Assembly: GCF_018588885.1 (NCBI RefSeq)
Contig: NZ_JAFFIW010000011.1
Location: 1 to 64,000, forward strand
Reading direction: 5' to 3'
DNA from: Mesorhizobium sp. dw_380
GTDB taxonomy: Bacteria; Pseudomonadota; Alphaproteobacteria; Rhizobiales; Rhizobiaceae
DNA: 64,000 bases
Below, in pieces: positions 35,944-45,047 of this stretch; positions within the stretch are counted from its first letter, which is position 1; each line of letters starts with the position of its first letter. The position numbers and the translations under genes are program-made. The notes beneath the pieces were generated by a model. It was given only the letters and a program-made list of their open reading frames with translations. It was not told where the DNA came from and did not search any database.

Positions 35944-36339
35944 ATGATGGCAACGGCAACAAACACCATCCGGATGTTCATCGAGGCTGCGCGCCTGGGT
36001 GTGCGGCGTACCGAAGCCGAGATTGACGAACTGCAGCGGACTCTACGCTCCTCCCGGCATGTCCTCGAGGCATCGCGCAAGCTCTTGAGGCGCGTCCGCG
36101 AGCACCAGACGGATAGCCGGCCGAAAGCGTATCCCCAACCCGTCGAGTCCGGTGAAAAAGCACCTGGCGGCGTATCCGCGTTCGATGGCGACATTCTGCG
36201 CGAGGTGTTCAAGAAATTGGTCCTGGAAACCAATGTGCCCGAAGATCAATGGCGCGGCCTGGCTAAGGACCTGGTCCGCGAACTAACCGACTGCGAACAG
36301 GTCGAACCCGCTTTGGTGGACTGGATTGTCCACAAGTAA
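35944..36339 (+). CDS. Hypothetical helical protein
   Basis: This 131-residue protein has GGGAGA seven bases before its start. An N-terminal helix (IRMFIEAARLGVRRTEAEID) and a likely coiled coil (LRSSRHVLEASRKLLRRVRE) are followed by a linker and a helical C-terminal part (VPEDQWRGLAKDLVRELTDC). No family is recognised. It may be co-transcribed with the DUF6894-like gene. Confidence 0.55.
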   Translation: MMATATNTIRMFIEAARLGVRRTEAEIDELQRTLRSSRHVLEASRKLLRRVREHQTDSRPKAYPQPVESGEKAPGGVSAFDGDILREVFKKLVLETNVPEDQWRGLAKDLVRELTDCEQVEPALVDWIVHK

Positions 36340-37016
36340 ACCTGGCTCGATGCCGCATCATTGCCTATCGTCGCTCGTGGTGGCAAACCAGCTGTGGATT
36401 TGCCCAGGCCGCACCAAGCGCCGTCTTAGTGTCTGACTCTCAAGGAAAAACGCGGAACCGCTCATGCCAAGGCTGATGCAGGGAGTTCCTGCATGCCGAA
36501 GACTGGCCACGCCTGCGAAATAGAATGCTCGCCAACTTCCTCCGCCGGTCGTTTTTTCTTAGTTTTCCCGAATAAAAATTTTTCTTTGCGCGTGGAAGTT
36601 CTTTCCTATCCCCGGCCGGTGCGTTACGCTGGTCGCGGGTCGGGCAAGGGGAATTTCAAGCTACAGCAAGGCGGCTGAGGCGACATGAATGAATAAAGCT
36701 GACGAGGCTCGGGAAAGCGGCGTTTCCCGGGGCGTCGATCGGGCGACCCGATACGTCTTGGATATCATTCCGGAGAGTGCCGGTCCCAGACGCGCCACAG
36801 CGCGCGGGAGCATCATCTATTCCATCCCCAGTCCGGCGCTGTCGGAACTGGCGATTGATGAGTTCCATTTCGCCGAGGCAGGGCTTGAGCCGCTCGCGTT
36901 CGGCAGGGGTGACCTGCGGGTCGATGCCGCCGGATCAATCACGAATTGTTTTTCAGGGGAACAGGGAGGACAGCCTGGGGTTGAATTGCATCTTGGAATT
37001 ATCAGGAGGCCGGATC
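36340..37016. other. Long spacer upstream of the HTH-only AraC gene
   Basis: No convincing gene is present. There is a hairpin ATGCAGG-GAGTT-CCTGCAT at 36476-36494 and an AT-rich patch around 36550-36595. A 112-codon open frame (36689-37027) overlaps the next gene start but has no domain or strong ribosome site. Part of this may be a decayed N-terminal region of the AraC gene. Confidence 0.4.
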
Positions 37017-37436
37017 ATGCGGCGTGATGATGGTTCCGCGGGATCGGCTCCCCAGGCGAATTCCGCGCAACAGCCGATGCTGTACGCCAAAGGCGGGCTT
37101 TCGGTCCGCAGTGCACGCAAGGTGCGGGAATTCCTGGATCAGAATTTTACGCGCAAGCTGGCGCTTGCCGAGATGGCCGCGGTTTGCGGACTTTCGCCCT
37201 ATCATTTCATGCGGGCTTTCTCGAGGACGTTCGGGATGCCGCCACACCAATATGTCCTCGACCTGCGGCTCGACTTCGCCGAGAAACTGCTTGCCGACAG
37301 TCGCATGACGATCGCCGACATCGCCCATCTGGCCGGCTTTTCGAGCCAGAGCCATTTTACCACCGTCATGAAGAAATACCGGCAGGTGACGCCACTGCAG
37401 GCAAGGGTGGGCAAGCTTAACGCCAAGGTTAGATGA
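37017..37436 (+). CDS. HTH-only AraC-family regulator
   Basis: The 139-residue product contains the two helix-turn-helix units of AraC proteins (LALAEMAAVCGLSPYHFMRA and TIADIAHLAGFSSQSHFTTV) but no ligand domain. AGGAGG lies eight bases before the start, which argues that the short form is translated. A longer open frame upstream lacks family similarity. It could regulate the adhesin operon just downstream; that is inference from position. Confidence 0.8.
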   Translation: MRRDDGSAGSAPQANSAQQPMLYAKGGLSVRSARKVREFLDQNFTRKLALAEMAAVCGLSPYHFMRAFSRTFGMPPHQYVLDLRLDFAEKLLADSRMTIADIAHLAGFSSQSHFTTVMKKYRQVTPLQARVGKLNAKVR

Positions 37437-37632
37437 GACGGCGCTTGAGACATTGTTTGATTACTTGATTTTAAAGCACCGGCTAAGGTAACGAGCCATT
37501 AACCTCTGTCGATTTGCTCAACTTTTTTCTCACATGGCAGCAATTTCGTGAAATACCGCGAGCAGGAATCATGTCTTTCTGCTGGTGAACGGAATTGTCA
37601 GACATTTCGTGCCGGCCAGCGGAGAGGGAACC

Positions 37633-40600
37633 ATGACCGACAACCAGATTTCGGGCGGCCAGATTTCGAGCGGCTCGTTTGTTCAGCGTCGCGCGCCGCA
37701 TTTCGCCGGGCAGTGGATCGCCGGGGCGGATCATCGCTCCCGCTCGGTTCGCCGCCGCCTGATGGCGGTCCTGCGTATGGCGCATTCTGTGCTCGGCATG
37801 GGGCGCAAGCGCCTGGGGCTGGGAACGTTGGGCGTCGGCGGGGCGCTCGGGGCGCAGCTTGCCATCATGGGGATCATGATCCCGCAGCCGGCGTTCGCGC
37901 AGCTTGCCATTGGTAACGGAATCGCGACCAACGCCGCCGATTGCGGCACCAATCCCAGTGCCGTGTCCCTTGCCACGGCGATCGGCTGCGGAGCCACCGC
38001 CCCGCAAGCCGGCGCGACCGCAGTAGGCTTGAACACCCATGCGAATGGCCGGAACGCCACGGCGGTGGGCTCCAGCAACAGCACGACTGGCGATGGCTCG
38101 ATCGTTCTCGGTTACTCCAATTCCGCCAATGGCCTCAATGCGATCGCTATCGGTGTCATTTCGGCCGCGACCGGCGTCAACGCTCTCGCATTAGGTGGGA
38201 ACGCCCATGCCAATGCGGACGGGGCAACCTCCATTGGTGTCAACTCTGTTGCAGCCGGAGGCGCGACCGCCCTTGGTTTGGCCGCGAGTGCCGGCGGGCT
38301 GAACTCAGCGGCGCTCGGCTATGTTGCCGCAGCGAGCGGGCTGCGCGCCACCGCGCTTGGGTATGGCGCGAACGCGTCGGGAGTGGATGCGTTTGCCCAG
38401 GGCAACTCGGCCAGTGCAAGCAACCAGAATGCCATCGCGATCGGCTTCCAGGCGACCGCGAACAGTATCAACGCCATCAACATTGGCGGGCGCACCGTCG
38501 CGGGGACGGGAGCCCTTGCACAGGGCGCCATCGCCTTTGGCACGGATGTGCTGGCATCTCAGCAAAATACCATTTCCATAGGTGTCCTGACCAAAGCAAC
38601 GGGAACGGGCGCAACGGCGATGGGCAACACCGCCCGTGCCTGGGGCAACCAGTCCATCGCATTCGGCGTGGGCGCGATTGCAGGCGTTCAGGCCAACACG
38701 GCCTTGCCCAACAGCATCGCTATCGGCACCAATGCGGTCTCTTCCGGCGGTTTCGGCGTCGCGCTCGGCCAGGCCACTCAGGCCACTGCCGATTTTAGCA
38801 CCGCAATCGGCAATGGAGCGGTGTCGAGTGGAGTTGGTTCTGTTGCGGCGGGGGCGGGAGCCCAGGCCACGGCCGTCTCCACCACGGCGCTCGGCAACAA
38901 CGCCGCCGCGACCGCCGCGAACGCAGCCGCGCTGGGACTGGGCGCCACGGCGAGCGGAACATACGCCACTTCGCTTGGTTCCACCTCCAAGGCCACCGGT
39001 ACCCGTGCGTTCGCAGGCGGCAGTTCGTCCACTGCCGGCGGCGACGATTCCATCGCCATCGGCACGACCGCCATCTCGACAGCGGCGAGCTCGACAGCAA
39101 TCGGAGCGGGCGCGGTGACACTCGACGTAAATGCCATCGCCATCGGCACCGCCGCTGGCGCGGAGTCCGCCGACTCCGTCGCCATCGGCACGGGTGCTGA
39201 CGCCGCTGGCGGCCAGGCAGTCTCCATCGGCGCCGGCAACACCGCTTATGGCGATGGCGCGGTGTCGATCGGCGATCCGAGCTACGCCAGCGGCACCGGC
39301 GCCTTCACCGGCGGTGCTAACAACATCGCCAACAGCGACGGCACGGCGACCGCCACCGCCGCCAATATGGCCAACGGTGCCGTCGCCATCGGCAACAGCA
39401 ACAAGGCCATCGGGCAAGGCTCCGTGGCGCTGGGCAACGGCTCGACCGCGGGTGCCGCCGGCCTCGCCGGCAATGTCGCGCTCGGCAATGGCGCGACGGC
39501 TGCGGCAAGCTCGGGCGACGTCGCGCTCGGCTCGGGCTCGGTGACCGCCGTGGCGGTCGGCACGCCCAATGCGGTGATCAACGGCACGACCTATGCCTTC
39601 CAGGGCACCAACCCGACCTCGACCGTCAGCATCGGCGCGCCCGGCGCGGAACGCACCATCACCAACGTCGCCGCTGGGCGGATCAGTTCGACGTCAACCG
39701 ACGCGATCAACGGTTCGCAGCTCGCCGCCACCAACCAGGCGGTCGACGCCATCGGAGCCGTCGTCAACAACCTCAATGTCGGCGGCGGCATCAAGTATTT
39801 CCATGCCAACTCGACGGCGGCGGACTCTTCGGCGACTGGCACGGACTCCGTCGCGATCGGACCCGTCGCGACGGCGACGGGGACGAATGCCATCGCGGCC
39901 GGTGTCAATTCGAGCGCCTCCGACGCCAACGCCTCGGCGATCGGCAGCGGCGCCGTCGCATCGGCGCTTGACGCTACGGCGCTGGGCTACATCTCCAAGG
40001 CCTCAGGCCAATACAGCACCGCCATTGGCGCCAACGCCAACGCCACAGCCACCTCCAGCACAGCGATCGGCCAGAACTCGCTTGCGGCCGGCGTTCAGGC
40101 GACTGCTGTTGGTGTAGGCGCGAATGCCGCCGCCCAGAACGCGCTCGCGCTGGGCGCCGGCTCTGCTGCTGGCAACGCAGGTGACGTGGCGCTCGGCTCT
40201 GGCAGTGTCACCGCCATAGCCGTGGGCACGCCCAGCACCGTGATCAACGGCACGACCTACGCGTTCCAAGGCACCAACCCGACCTCGACGGTCAGCGTCG
40301 GCGCGGTTGGCGCGGAGCGCACCATCACCAACGTCGCCGCCGGACGGATCAGTTCGACGTCGACCGACGCGATCAACGGCTCGCAGCTCGCCGCCACCAA
40401 CCAGGCCGTCGACGCCATCGGCACCACGCTCAGCACCATCGGCGGTGGCGTGACCAATCTCGGCAACACGCTCAACAACATCGCCGGCGATACCTCGACC
40501 GCCTATACCGACGCCAACGGCATCGGCATCCGCTACGCCCGCACCAACGAGGCCGGACTGGCGCAGACCGATTCCTTCGCCAAGGGGGTCGGCTCCACCG

Positions 40601-42510
40601 CCGTCGGCTATAACGCGACCGCGACTGGCGACAGCGCGCTGGCGCTCGGCCGCGACAGCAATGTCAGTATCGACGGTGGCGTGGCGCTTGGTTCCGGTTC
40701 GATCTCCAATCGCGCCCTGGCTCCGGCCAGCGGACAGGTTGCCGCCGGTCCGTCGAACTTCATCCAGTACAACACGACCGACAAGAACCTGCTCGGCGCC
40801 GTTTCGGTCGGCACCGCCTCGTCCTACCGCCAGATCACCAATGTGGCCGACGGCACGCAGTCCCAGGATGCGGTGACGCTGCGCCAGCTGCAGGGGGCGA
40901 TCGCCTCGGTCTCGGTGACGTCGACCAAGTATTTCCATGCCAATTCGGCTGCGGTCGACTCTCTCGCCGTCGGCGCCGAGTCGGTCGCGGTCGGTCCGAC
41001 GACGGTCGTCAACGGCGATAATGGCATCGGCATCGGCAATGGCGCCGTCGTCGACCAGACCGCGCCCGGCGGCACGGCCATCGGCCAGAACGCCCATGTC
41101 ATGCTGGCCGACGGCCTGGCGCTCGGCACCAATTCGCTCGCCTCCGGCATCCAGTCGGTGGCGCTCGGCGCCGGCGCCCAAAGCACCTTCGTCAACAGCG
41201 TGGCGCTGGGCGCGCAGTCCATCACCAGCGTCGGCGCTCAGACCGGCTACACGGCCTTTGCCCTGACCGCCGCGCAGAACTCGTTCGGCGAGGTGTCGAT
41301 CGGCAGCGCCGGCTCCGAACGCAAGCTCACCAATGTCGCGGGCGGCTCGGCCGACACCGACGCCGTCAACGTCTCGCAGCTGCGCGGCGTGTCGCAAAAC
41401 ATCGGCGATTTGTTTGGCGGCGGCACGACGGTCAATCCCGATGGCTCGGTCACCGGGCCGACCTACACCGTCCAGGGCAATACCTACACGACCGTCTATG
41501 ACGGCCTCACGGCGGTCGACAATGCGCTGACCAGCATCAGCACTGGCGGCGGCATCAAGTATTTCCACGCCAATTCCACGCTGGCCGACAGTGTCGCCGG
41601 CGGCACGAACAGCGTCGCGATCGGACCGGCGAGCGTGGCCAGCGGCATCGACAGCCTTGCCGCCGGCAATGGCTCGACAGCCACGGGAGATGGTGCGGTG
41701 GCGCTCGGCCAGGGCGCCAAGGCCAACAACGCCAAGGATGTGGCGCTCGGTTCCGGTTCGGTGACGCAGGCTGCCGTCGGCACCGCCAGCACCGTCATCG
41801 GCGGCAAGACCTACGCCTTTGCCGGAACCACCCCGGCCGGGACCGTCAGCGTCGGCGATGCCGGCACCGAGCGGACGATCACCAATGTCGCCGCGGGCCG
41901 CGTCAATTCCGGCAGCACCGACGCGATAAACGGTTCGCAGCTCTTCGCCACGAACACCGCGATCGAGGATCTGAAGGCTGGCGTCGGCAATCTCACCCAG
42001 AATGCGGTGACCTACGATACCCAGGGCGGCGCCAAGACGAACACCATCACGCTGCAGGGCGGCGACGTCAACGCGCCGGTCGTCATCTCCAATGTCGGGC
42101 CCGGCGTCAAAGCGAACGATGCGGTCAACGTCAGCCAGATGAACAACCGCGTGGATTACGCCATCAGCACCTCCAACACCTATACCGACAAGGTGGCCGC
42201 CACGACCTTGCAACAGGCCAATAACTATACCGACCAGAAGCTCAGCCAGCTCAACTCGGACCTGGGCGGCATACGCGACGAAGCAAGGCAAGCAGCGGCA
42301 ATCGGGCTCGCCGCCGCCTCGCTGCGTTACGATGATCGTCCCGGCAAGCTGAGCGTCGCGGCGGGTGGCGGCTTCTGGCGGGATTCGAGCGCCTTGGCCT
42401 TCGGCGCCGGCTACACCAGCGAAGACGGCCGTATCCGCGGCAACCTGTCCGGCACTGCCGCCGGTGGGCATGTCGGCGTCGGCGCCGGCATCAGCTTCAC
42501 CTTGAACTGA
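37633..42510 (+). CDS. YadA-like trimeric autotransporter adhesin
   Basis: This is a 1625-residue surface protein. It has an extended signal region of about 89 residues (RRLMAVLRMAHSVLGMGRKR ... PQPAFA). The head consists of many YadA-type 14-residue repeats (ALGSGS, AIGTGA and similar). Neck segments (TNVAAGRISSTSTDAINGSQ) recur three times and the motif KYFHANS four times. The C-terminal YadA anchor (DEARQAAAIGLAAASLRYDD ... VGVGAGISFTLN) forms the outer-membrane barrel as a trimer. GGAGAGGGAA precedes the start. It likely mediates attachment; the target is unknown. Four small secreted or envelope genes follow directly. Confidence 0.93.
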   Translation: MTDNQISGGQISSGSFVQRRAPHFAGQWIAGADHRSRSVRRRLMAVLRMAHSVLGMGRKRLGLGTLGVGGALGAQLAIMGIMIPQPAFAQLAIGNGIATNAADCGTNPSAVSLATAIGCGATAPQAGATAVGLNTHANGRNATAVGSSNSTTGDGSIVLGYSNSANGLNAIAIGVISAATGVNALALGGNAHANADGATSIGVNSVAAGGATALGLAASAGGLNSAALGYVAAASGLRATALGYGANASGVDAFAQGNSASASNQNAIAIGFQATANSINAINIGGRTVAGTGALAQGAIAFGTDVLASQQNTISIGVLTKATGTGATAMGNTARAWGNQSIAFGVGAIAGVQANTALPNSIAIGTNAVSSGGFGVALGQATQATADFSTAIGNGAVSSGVGSVAAGAGAQATAVSTTALGNNAAATAANAAALGLGATASGTYATSLGSTSKATGTRAFAGGSSSTAGGDDSIAIGTTAISTAASSTAIGAGAVTLDVNAIAIGTAAGAESADSVAIGTGADAAGGQAVSIGAGNTAYGDGAVSIGDPSYASGTGAFTGGANNIANSDGTATATAANMANGAVAIGNSNKAIGQGSVALGNGSTAGAAGLAGNVALGNGATAAASSGDVALGSGSVTAVAVGTPNAVINGTTYAFQGTNPTSTVSIGAPGAERTITNVAAGRISSTSTDAINGSQLAATNQAVDAIGAVVNNLNVGGGIKYFHANSTAADSSATGTDSVAIGPVATATGTNAIAAGVNSSASDANASAIGSGAVASALDATALGYISKASGQYSTAIGANANATATSSTAIGQNSLAAGVQATAVGVGANAAAQNALALGAGSAAGNAGDVALGSGSVTAIAVGTPSTVINGTTYAFQGTNPTSTVSVGAVGAERTITNVAAGRISSTSTDAINGSQLAATNQAVDAIGTTLSTIGGGVTNLGNTLNNIAGDTSTAYTDANGIGIRYARTNEAGLAQTDSFAKGVGSTAVGYNATATGDSALALGRDSNVSIDGGVALGSGSISNRALAPASGQVAAGPSNFIQYNTTDKNLLGAVSVGTASSYRQITNVADGTQSQDAVTLRQLQGAIASVSVTSTKYFHANSAAVDSLAVGAESVAVGPTTVVNGDNGIGIGNGAVVDQTAPGGTAIGQNAHVMLADGLALGTNSLASGIQSVALGAGAQSTFVNSVALGAQSITSVGAQTGYTAFALTAAQNSFGEVSIGSAGSERKLTNVAGGSADTDAVNVSQLRGVSQNIGDLFGGGTTVNPDGSVTGPTYTVQGNTYTTVYDGLTAVDNALTSISTGGGIKYFHANSTLADSVAGGTNSVAIGPASVASGIDSLAAGNGSTATGDGAVALGQGAKANNAKDVALGSGSVTQAAVGTASTVIGGKTYAFAGTTPAGTVSVGDAGTERTITNVAAGRVNSGSTDAINGSQLFATNTAIEDLKAGVGNLTQNAVTYDTQGGAKTNTITLQGGDVNAPVVISNVGPGVKANDAVNVSQMNNRVDYAISTSNTYTDKVAATTLQQANNYTDQKLSQLNSDLGGIRDEARQAAAIGLAAASLRYDDRPGKLSVAAGGGFWRDSSALAFGAGYTSEDGRIRGNLSGTAAGGHVGVGAGISFTLN

Positions 42511-42517
42511 GGCAGGA

Positions 42518-43075
42518 ATGAAAGGACTTGTTGCCCTGACCTGCCTGGCGCTCTGCGGCGGCCTCGTGCCGGCCGCCGGGCAGGTTACATCGCCCTACAG
42601 GATCAAGCCTTCGGACGTGGTGGTGCCGCCCGACGTGAAGCTCGGGGAGTACCAGCGCACCATCCGCCCGTTCCAGAACTGGACGCTGATCTGCGACGAG
42701 AACCTCAAGGCCCGCAAGAAGGTCTGCAACGTCTCGCAGATCATTGAGGACGCGTCCGGCAAGATGGCCTTCAGCTGGTCGCTTGCCGCCACGCAGGACG
42801 GCAAGCCCTACATGATCCTGCGCACCGCGCCGAACGCGAAAAGCGACAGTCCGGTATCGGTGAAGTTCGACGGGCGCGACAAGGCGATCGACGTTCCCCT
42901 TAACGGCTGCAACGACACGGTCTGCGTCGGCATGCTGCCGGTCGGGCCCGTAGTGCGCCAGAAGATCACGCAGAATGCGACGTCGGCAATCTCCTACGCC
43001 ACCGTCGACGGCAAGACGATCACCGTGACCGCAACCCTCAAGGGGCTGTCGGACGCCCTTTCACCAGTCAAATAA
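42518..43075 (+). CDS. IalB-family secreted protein
   Basis: This 185-residue protein has a signal peptide ending near PAAGQ and the IalB (invasion-associated locus B) core: RTIRPFQNWTLICDENLKAR, KVCNVSQIIEDASGKMAFSW, then FDGRDKAIDVPLNGCNDTVC. It starts seven bases after the adhesin stop, so both are on one transcript. IalB relatives are periplasmic or outer-membrane-associated. A role in adhesin biogenesis is possible from context only. Confidence 0.88.
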   Translation: MKGLVALTCLALCGGLVPAAGQVTSPYRIKPSDVVVPPDVKLGEYQRTIRPFQNWTLICDENLKARKKVCNVSQIIEDASGKMAFSWSLAATQDGKPYMILRTAPNAKSDSPVSVKFDGRDKAIDVPLNGCNDTVCVGMLPVGPVVRQKITQNATSAISYATVDGKTITVTATLKGLSDALSPVK

Positions 43076-43088
43076 CCGGGACAGCATC

Positions 43089-43760
43089 ATGAGCCAGCAG
43101 GACCAGTTCATGTCCGCCAAACGCAGCAGCCCGCCCCTCGAGGCGGATCGGCAAAGGCCGGTCGAGCCGCCGCGGCGGCGGTGGCCGCGCATCGCCGGAT
43201 TCTCGCTGCTCGGCCTGGTGGTCGCGGGCCTCGGCTTCGCCGCCGGTAACTATGCCGCGATCGCCAATCTGGTCGGCGGCGCGACGGCCGCACAGGCTTC
43301 GACGCCGTCGCCGCCGGCACTTCCGGACACGCCCTTCCTCGAGCACGTCAAGCAGGCCGGCGTGCAGGCCTGCTCGACCGTCTATCCGGTGCTTGGACAG
43401 ATCCTGACCACAGGCACGAAATACAGCGTCAAATCCTTGTGGAACGACCAGGCCGCCGACAAACATGCCGTCCAGGCTTTTGTCGGCATGGATTATGCGT
43501 CGGAACGCTATAGCGGGCCGGCCGCCGGCATTGTCTTCGCATCGCCCACGGCTTCGGGTTGCGAGGGGGCGATGGTGCGGGTGGCGCCATTCGCCAGCCC
43601 GTGCACCGACATACCCGCCATTCTGCCGCAGGGCAGCAAGATCACCGACCATCTCGGGCAGGTCGAGGTCTACGAGCTCGGCGGCAACGCCGGCGAGGCG
43701 CTGCTCCTGCCCACCGGCAAAAGCTGCGTGGTGATCTCCGTCGCTTCGGCGGCGAAGTAA
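43089..43760 (+). CDS. Single-pass membrane protein of unknown function
   Basis: The 223-residue product has a basic, proline-rich cytoplasmic lead (PPLEADRQRPVEPPRRRWPR), one helix (IAGFSLLGLVVAGLGFAAGN) and a periplasmic domain with four cysteines (QACSTVYPVLGQIL, SGCEGAMVRV, SPCTDIPAIL, KSCVVISV). No family is recognised. It lies inside the adhesin-IalB operon with 13-bp spacing. Confidence 0.75.
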   Translation: MSQQDQFMSAKRSSPPLEADRQRPVEPPRRRWPRIAGFSLLGLVVAGLGFAAGNYAAIANLVGGATAAQASTPSPPALPDTPFLEHVKQAGVQACSTVYPVLGQILTTGTKYSVKSLWNDQAADKHAVQAFVGMDYASERYSGPAAGIVFASPTASGCEGAMVRVAPFASPCTDIPAILPQGSKITDHLGQVEVYELGGNAGEALLLPTGKSCVVISVASAAK

Positions 43761-43806
43761 GGCACGCAAGCGGATGGGCGAGGACCCCCGGAAAGGATTG
43801 CGAACC

Positions 43807-44277
43807 ATGAAATCGCGTCTGGCAGTTTTGTGCATGGCCTTGCTGTGGAGCGGGCAAGTCGTCTCGGCCGATCTGCCGGGACCGGAGCAACCGCCCGCTC
43901 CGCCGCAGGAAGAAAAAGGCATCTGGGGAGCGATCGCCTATTCCAGCGCCGACACCAAGCACGGGTTTTTCTGGGGTGCGGACAAGCGGCAGGAGGCGAA
44001 GGACATCGCGCTGAAATACTGCGAGAACGCCGGCGGAAAGACCTGCACCGTCGTCACCGTGTTCCGCAACCATCGCCACTGGAACGACGATGACGAGACC
44101 GGCTTTCCCTATAAGCACTGCGGCGCGCTCGCCGTGGCCGAGAAGAAGCAGACCGAGCGACTGACGCCCTGGGGTGTGAACTCCGCCGAGACCCGCCGCG
44201 AAGCCGAGGACCTCGCTTTGCAGGCCTGCGAGGCGGCGGGAGAGAAATGCAAGATCCGCGAGTGGGTCTGCACATGA
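43807..44277 (+). CDS. DUF4189-domain secreted protein
   Basis: The 156-residue product has a signal peptide (LAVLCMALLWSGQVVSA). The mature part resembles DUF4189: GIWGAIAYSSADTKHGFFWG, then EAKDIALKYCENAGGKTCTV and a cysteine-rich ending. The final codons overlap the start of the second ialB gene (ATGA). DUF4189 proteins are envelope proteins of unknown role. The start was chosen at the signal peptide methionine. Confidence 0.8.
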   Translation: MKSRLAVLCMALLWSGQVVSADLPGPEQPPAPPQEEKGIWGAIAYSSADTKHGFFWGADKRQEAKDIALKYCENAGGKTCTVVTVFRNHRHWNDDDETGFPYKHCGALAVAEKKQTERLTPWGVNSAETRREAEDLALQACEAAGEKCKIREWVCT

Positions 44278-44810
44278 AGCTTGGCTTCAAGGCCGTCTCC
44301 GCATGCGGGGCAATTCTGTTTTCGTTGATGTCGCCGGCGTCGGCGCAGCAGCAGGTGGCGGCTGTCCCCGATGGACCGTCGTCGCTGCGCGAAGTCTATC
44401 AGGACTGGAGCGTGGCCTGTTCCGTTCGCGACAAGGCGAGGACCTGCTCGCTTTCGCAGGACCAGGTCCAGCAGAACGGCCAGAGGCTTCTTGCCGTGGA
44501 AATCGCGGGACGCGCGGACGGTTCGACGACGGCTACCCTGCTCCTGCCCTTCGGCATCTTGCTCGATCAGGGTGTGACGCTCCAGATCGACGACCAGCCG
44601 CCACTGTCCCCACAGCGCTTCAGGACCTGCCTGCCGACAGGTTGCCTCGCGGTGTTCGCCATCGATCGGCCGGTGCTTGGAAAGCTGAGGGGAGGCTCGG
44701 TGCTTAAGCTCAACGTCACGACGGACGCCGAGACCCCGCTGACATTCCCGGTGTCGCTGCACGGCCTGACCGCTGCGCTCGACCGCATGGTGGCGTTGAG
44801 CGCGCGGTAA
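44274..44810 (+). CDS. IalB-family secreted protein, second copy
   Basis: The 178-residue product has a signal peptide (AVSACGAILFSLMSPASAQ) and the IalB pattern: YQDWSVACSVRDKARTCSLS, RADGSTTATLLLPFGILLDQ and RTCLPTGCLAVFAIDR. It diverges from the first copy in the operon. It is translationally coupled to the DUF4189 gene. Two distinct IalB proteins in one adhesin operon suggest separate jobs rather than a recent duplication. Confidence 0.85.
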   Translation: MKLGFKAVSACGAILFSLMSPASAQQQVAAVPDGPSSLREVYQDWSVACSVRDKARTCSLSQDQVQQNGQRLLAVEIAGRADGSTTATLLLPFGILLDQGVTLQIDDQPPLSPQRFRTCLPTGCLAVFAIDRPVLGKLRGGSVLKLNVTTDAETPLTFPVSLHGLTAALDRMVALSAR

Positions 44811-44849
44811 GGACATAAGCGGCTGCCCTCGGCCGCCGCCGGGTCACAT

Positions 44850-44874
44850 GGAACGTTGGTGTGCGATGGCCGTT
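44850..44874 (+). promoter_or_regulatory. EcfG-type general-stress promoter
   Basis: GGAAC, 16 bases, then CGTT matches the alphaproteobacterial EcfG consensus at every defined base. The implied start of transcription is about 25-30 bp before the small RiPP-like ORF. Confidence 0.68.
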
Positions 44875-44907
44875 TAGTCGCGGTGCCACTGCGGTCGGAT
44901 CGTGATC

Positions 44908-45006
44908 ATGAAAAAGACCTACGTCAAACCCACGCTTGTGAAACGTGGAAAACTCACCGAGCGCACGGCGCAAATCGTGGCGTCCGGGATCATATTGGGC
45001 GAGTGA
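44908..45006 (+). CDS. Lasso-leader-like RiPP precursor peptide (32 aa)
   Basis: The 32-residue product begins MKKT and continues YVKPTLVKRGKLTERTA, which fits the lasso-peptide leader pattern Y-x2-P-x-L-x3-G-x-L-x3-T. The remaining residues would be QIVASGIILGE if the cut follows the T-A pair. No acidic residue falls at core positions 7-9, so a classical lasso ring is not possible with that cut; the only acid is the last residue. No cyclase, protease or RRE gene is visible in the window. The ORF is below most gene-caller cut-offs. A perfect EcfG promoter precedes it. Confidence 0.6.
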   Translation: MKKTYVKPTLVKRGKLTERTAQIVASGIILGE

Positions 45007-45047
45007 CCGCATGGAGTCTTGGCCAACCGCCTCAATGGCGCCGATGG

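Noticed and set aside
36493..36678. 61-codon ORF in the spacer before the AraC gene
   Set aside because: It has no ribosome site, no domain and an irregular composition.
36689..37027. 112-codon ORF overlapping the AraC start
   Set aside because: It shows no family similarity and only a weak start; mentioned in the spacer entry but not called as a gene.
40003..42471. 822-codon open frame antisense to the adhesin
   Set aside because: It arises from the repeated Ala/Gly codon pattern of the YadA head and has no independent support.
44908..45006. Classical lasso peptide cluster
   Set aside because: No asparagine-synthase-like cyclase or transglutaminase-like protease lies near the precursor, and the core lacks an acid at positions 7-9; the transglutaminases at 4.8-11.6 kb belong to a different family set.
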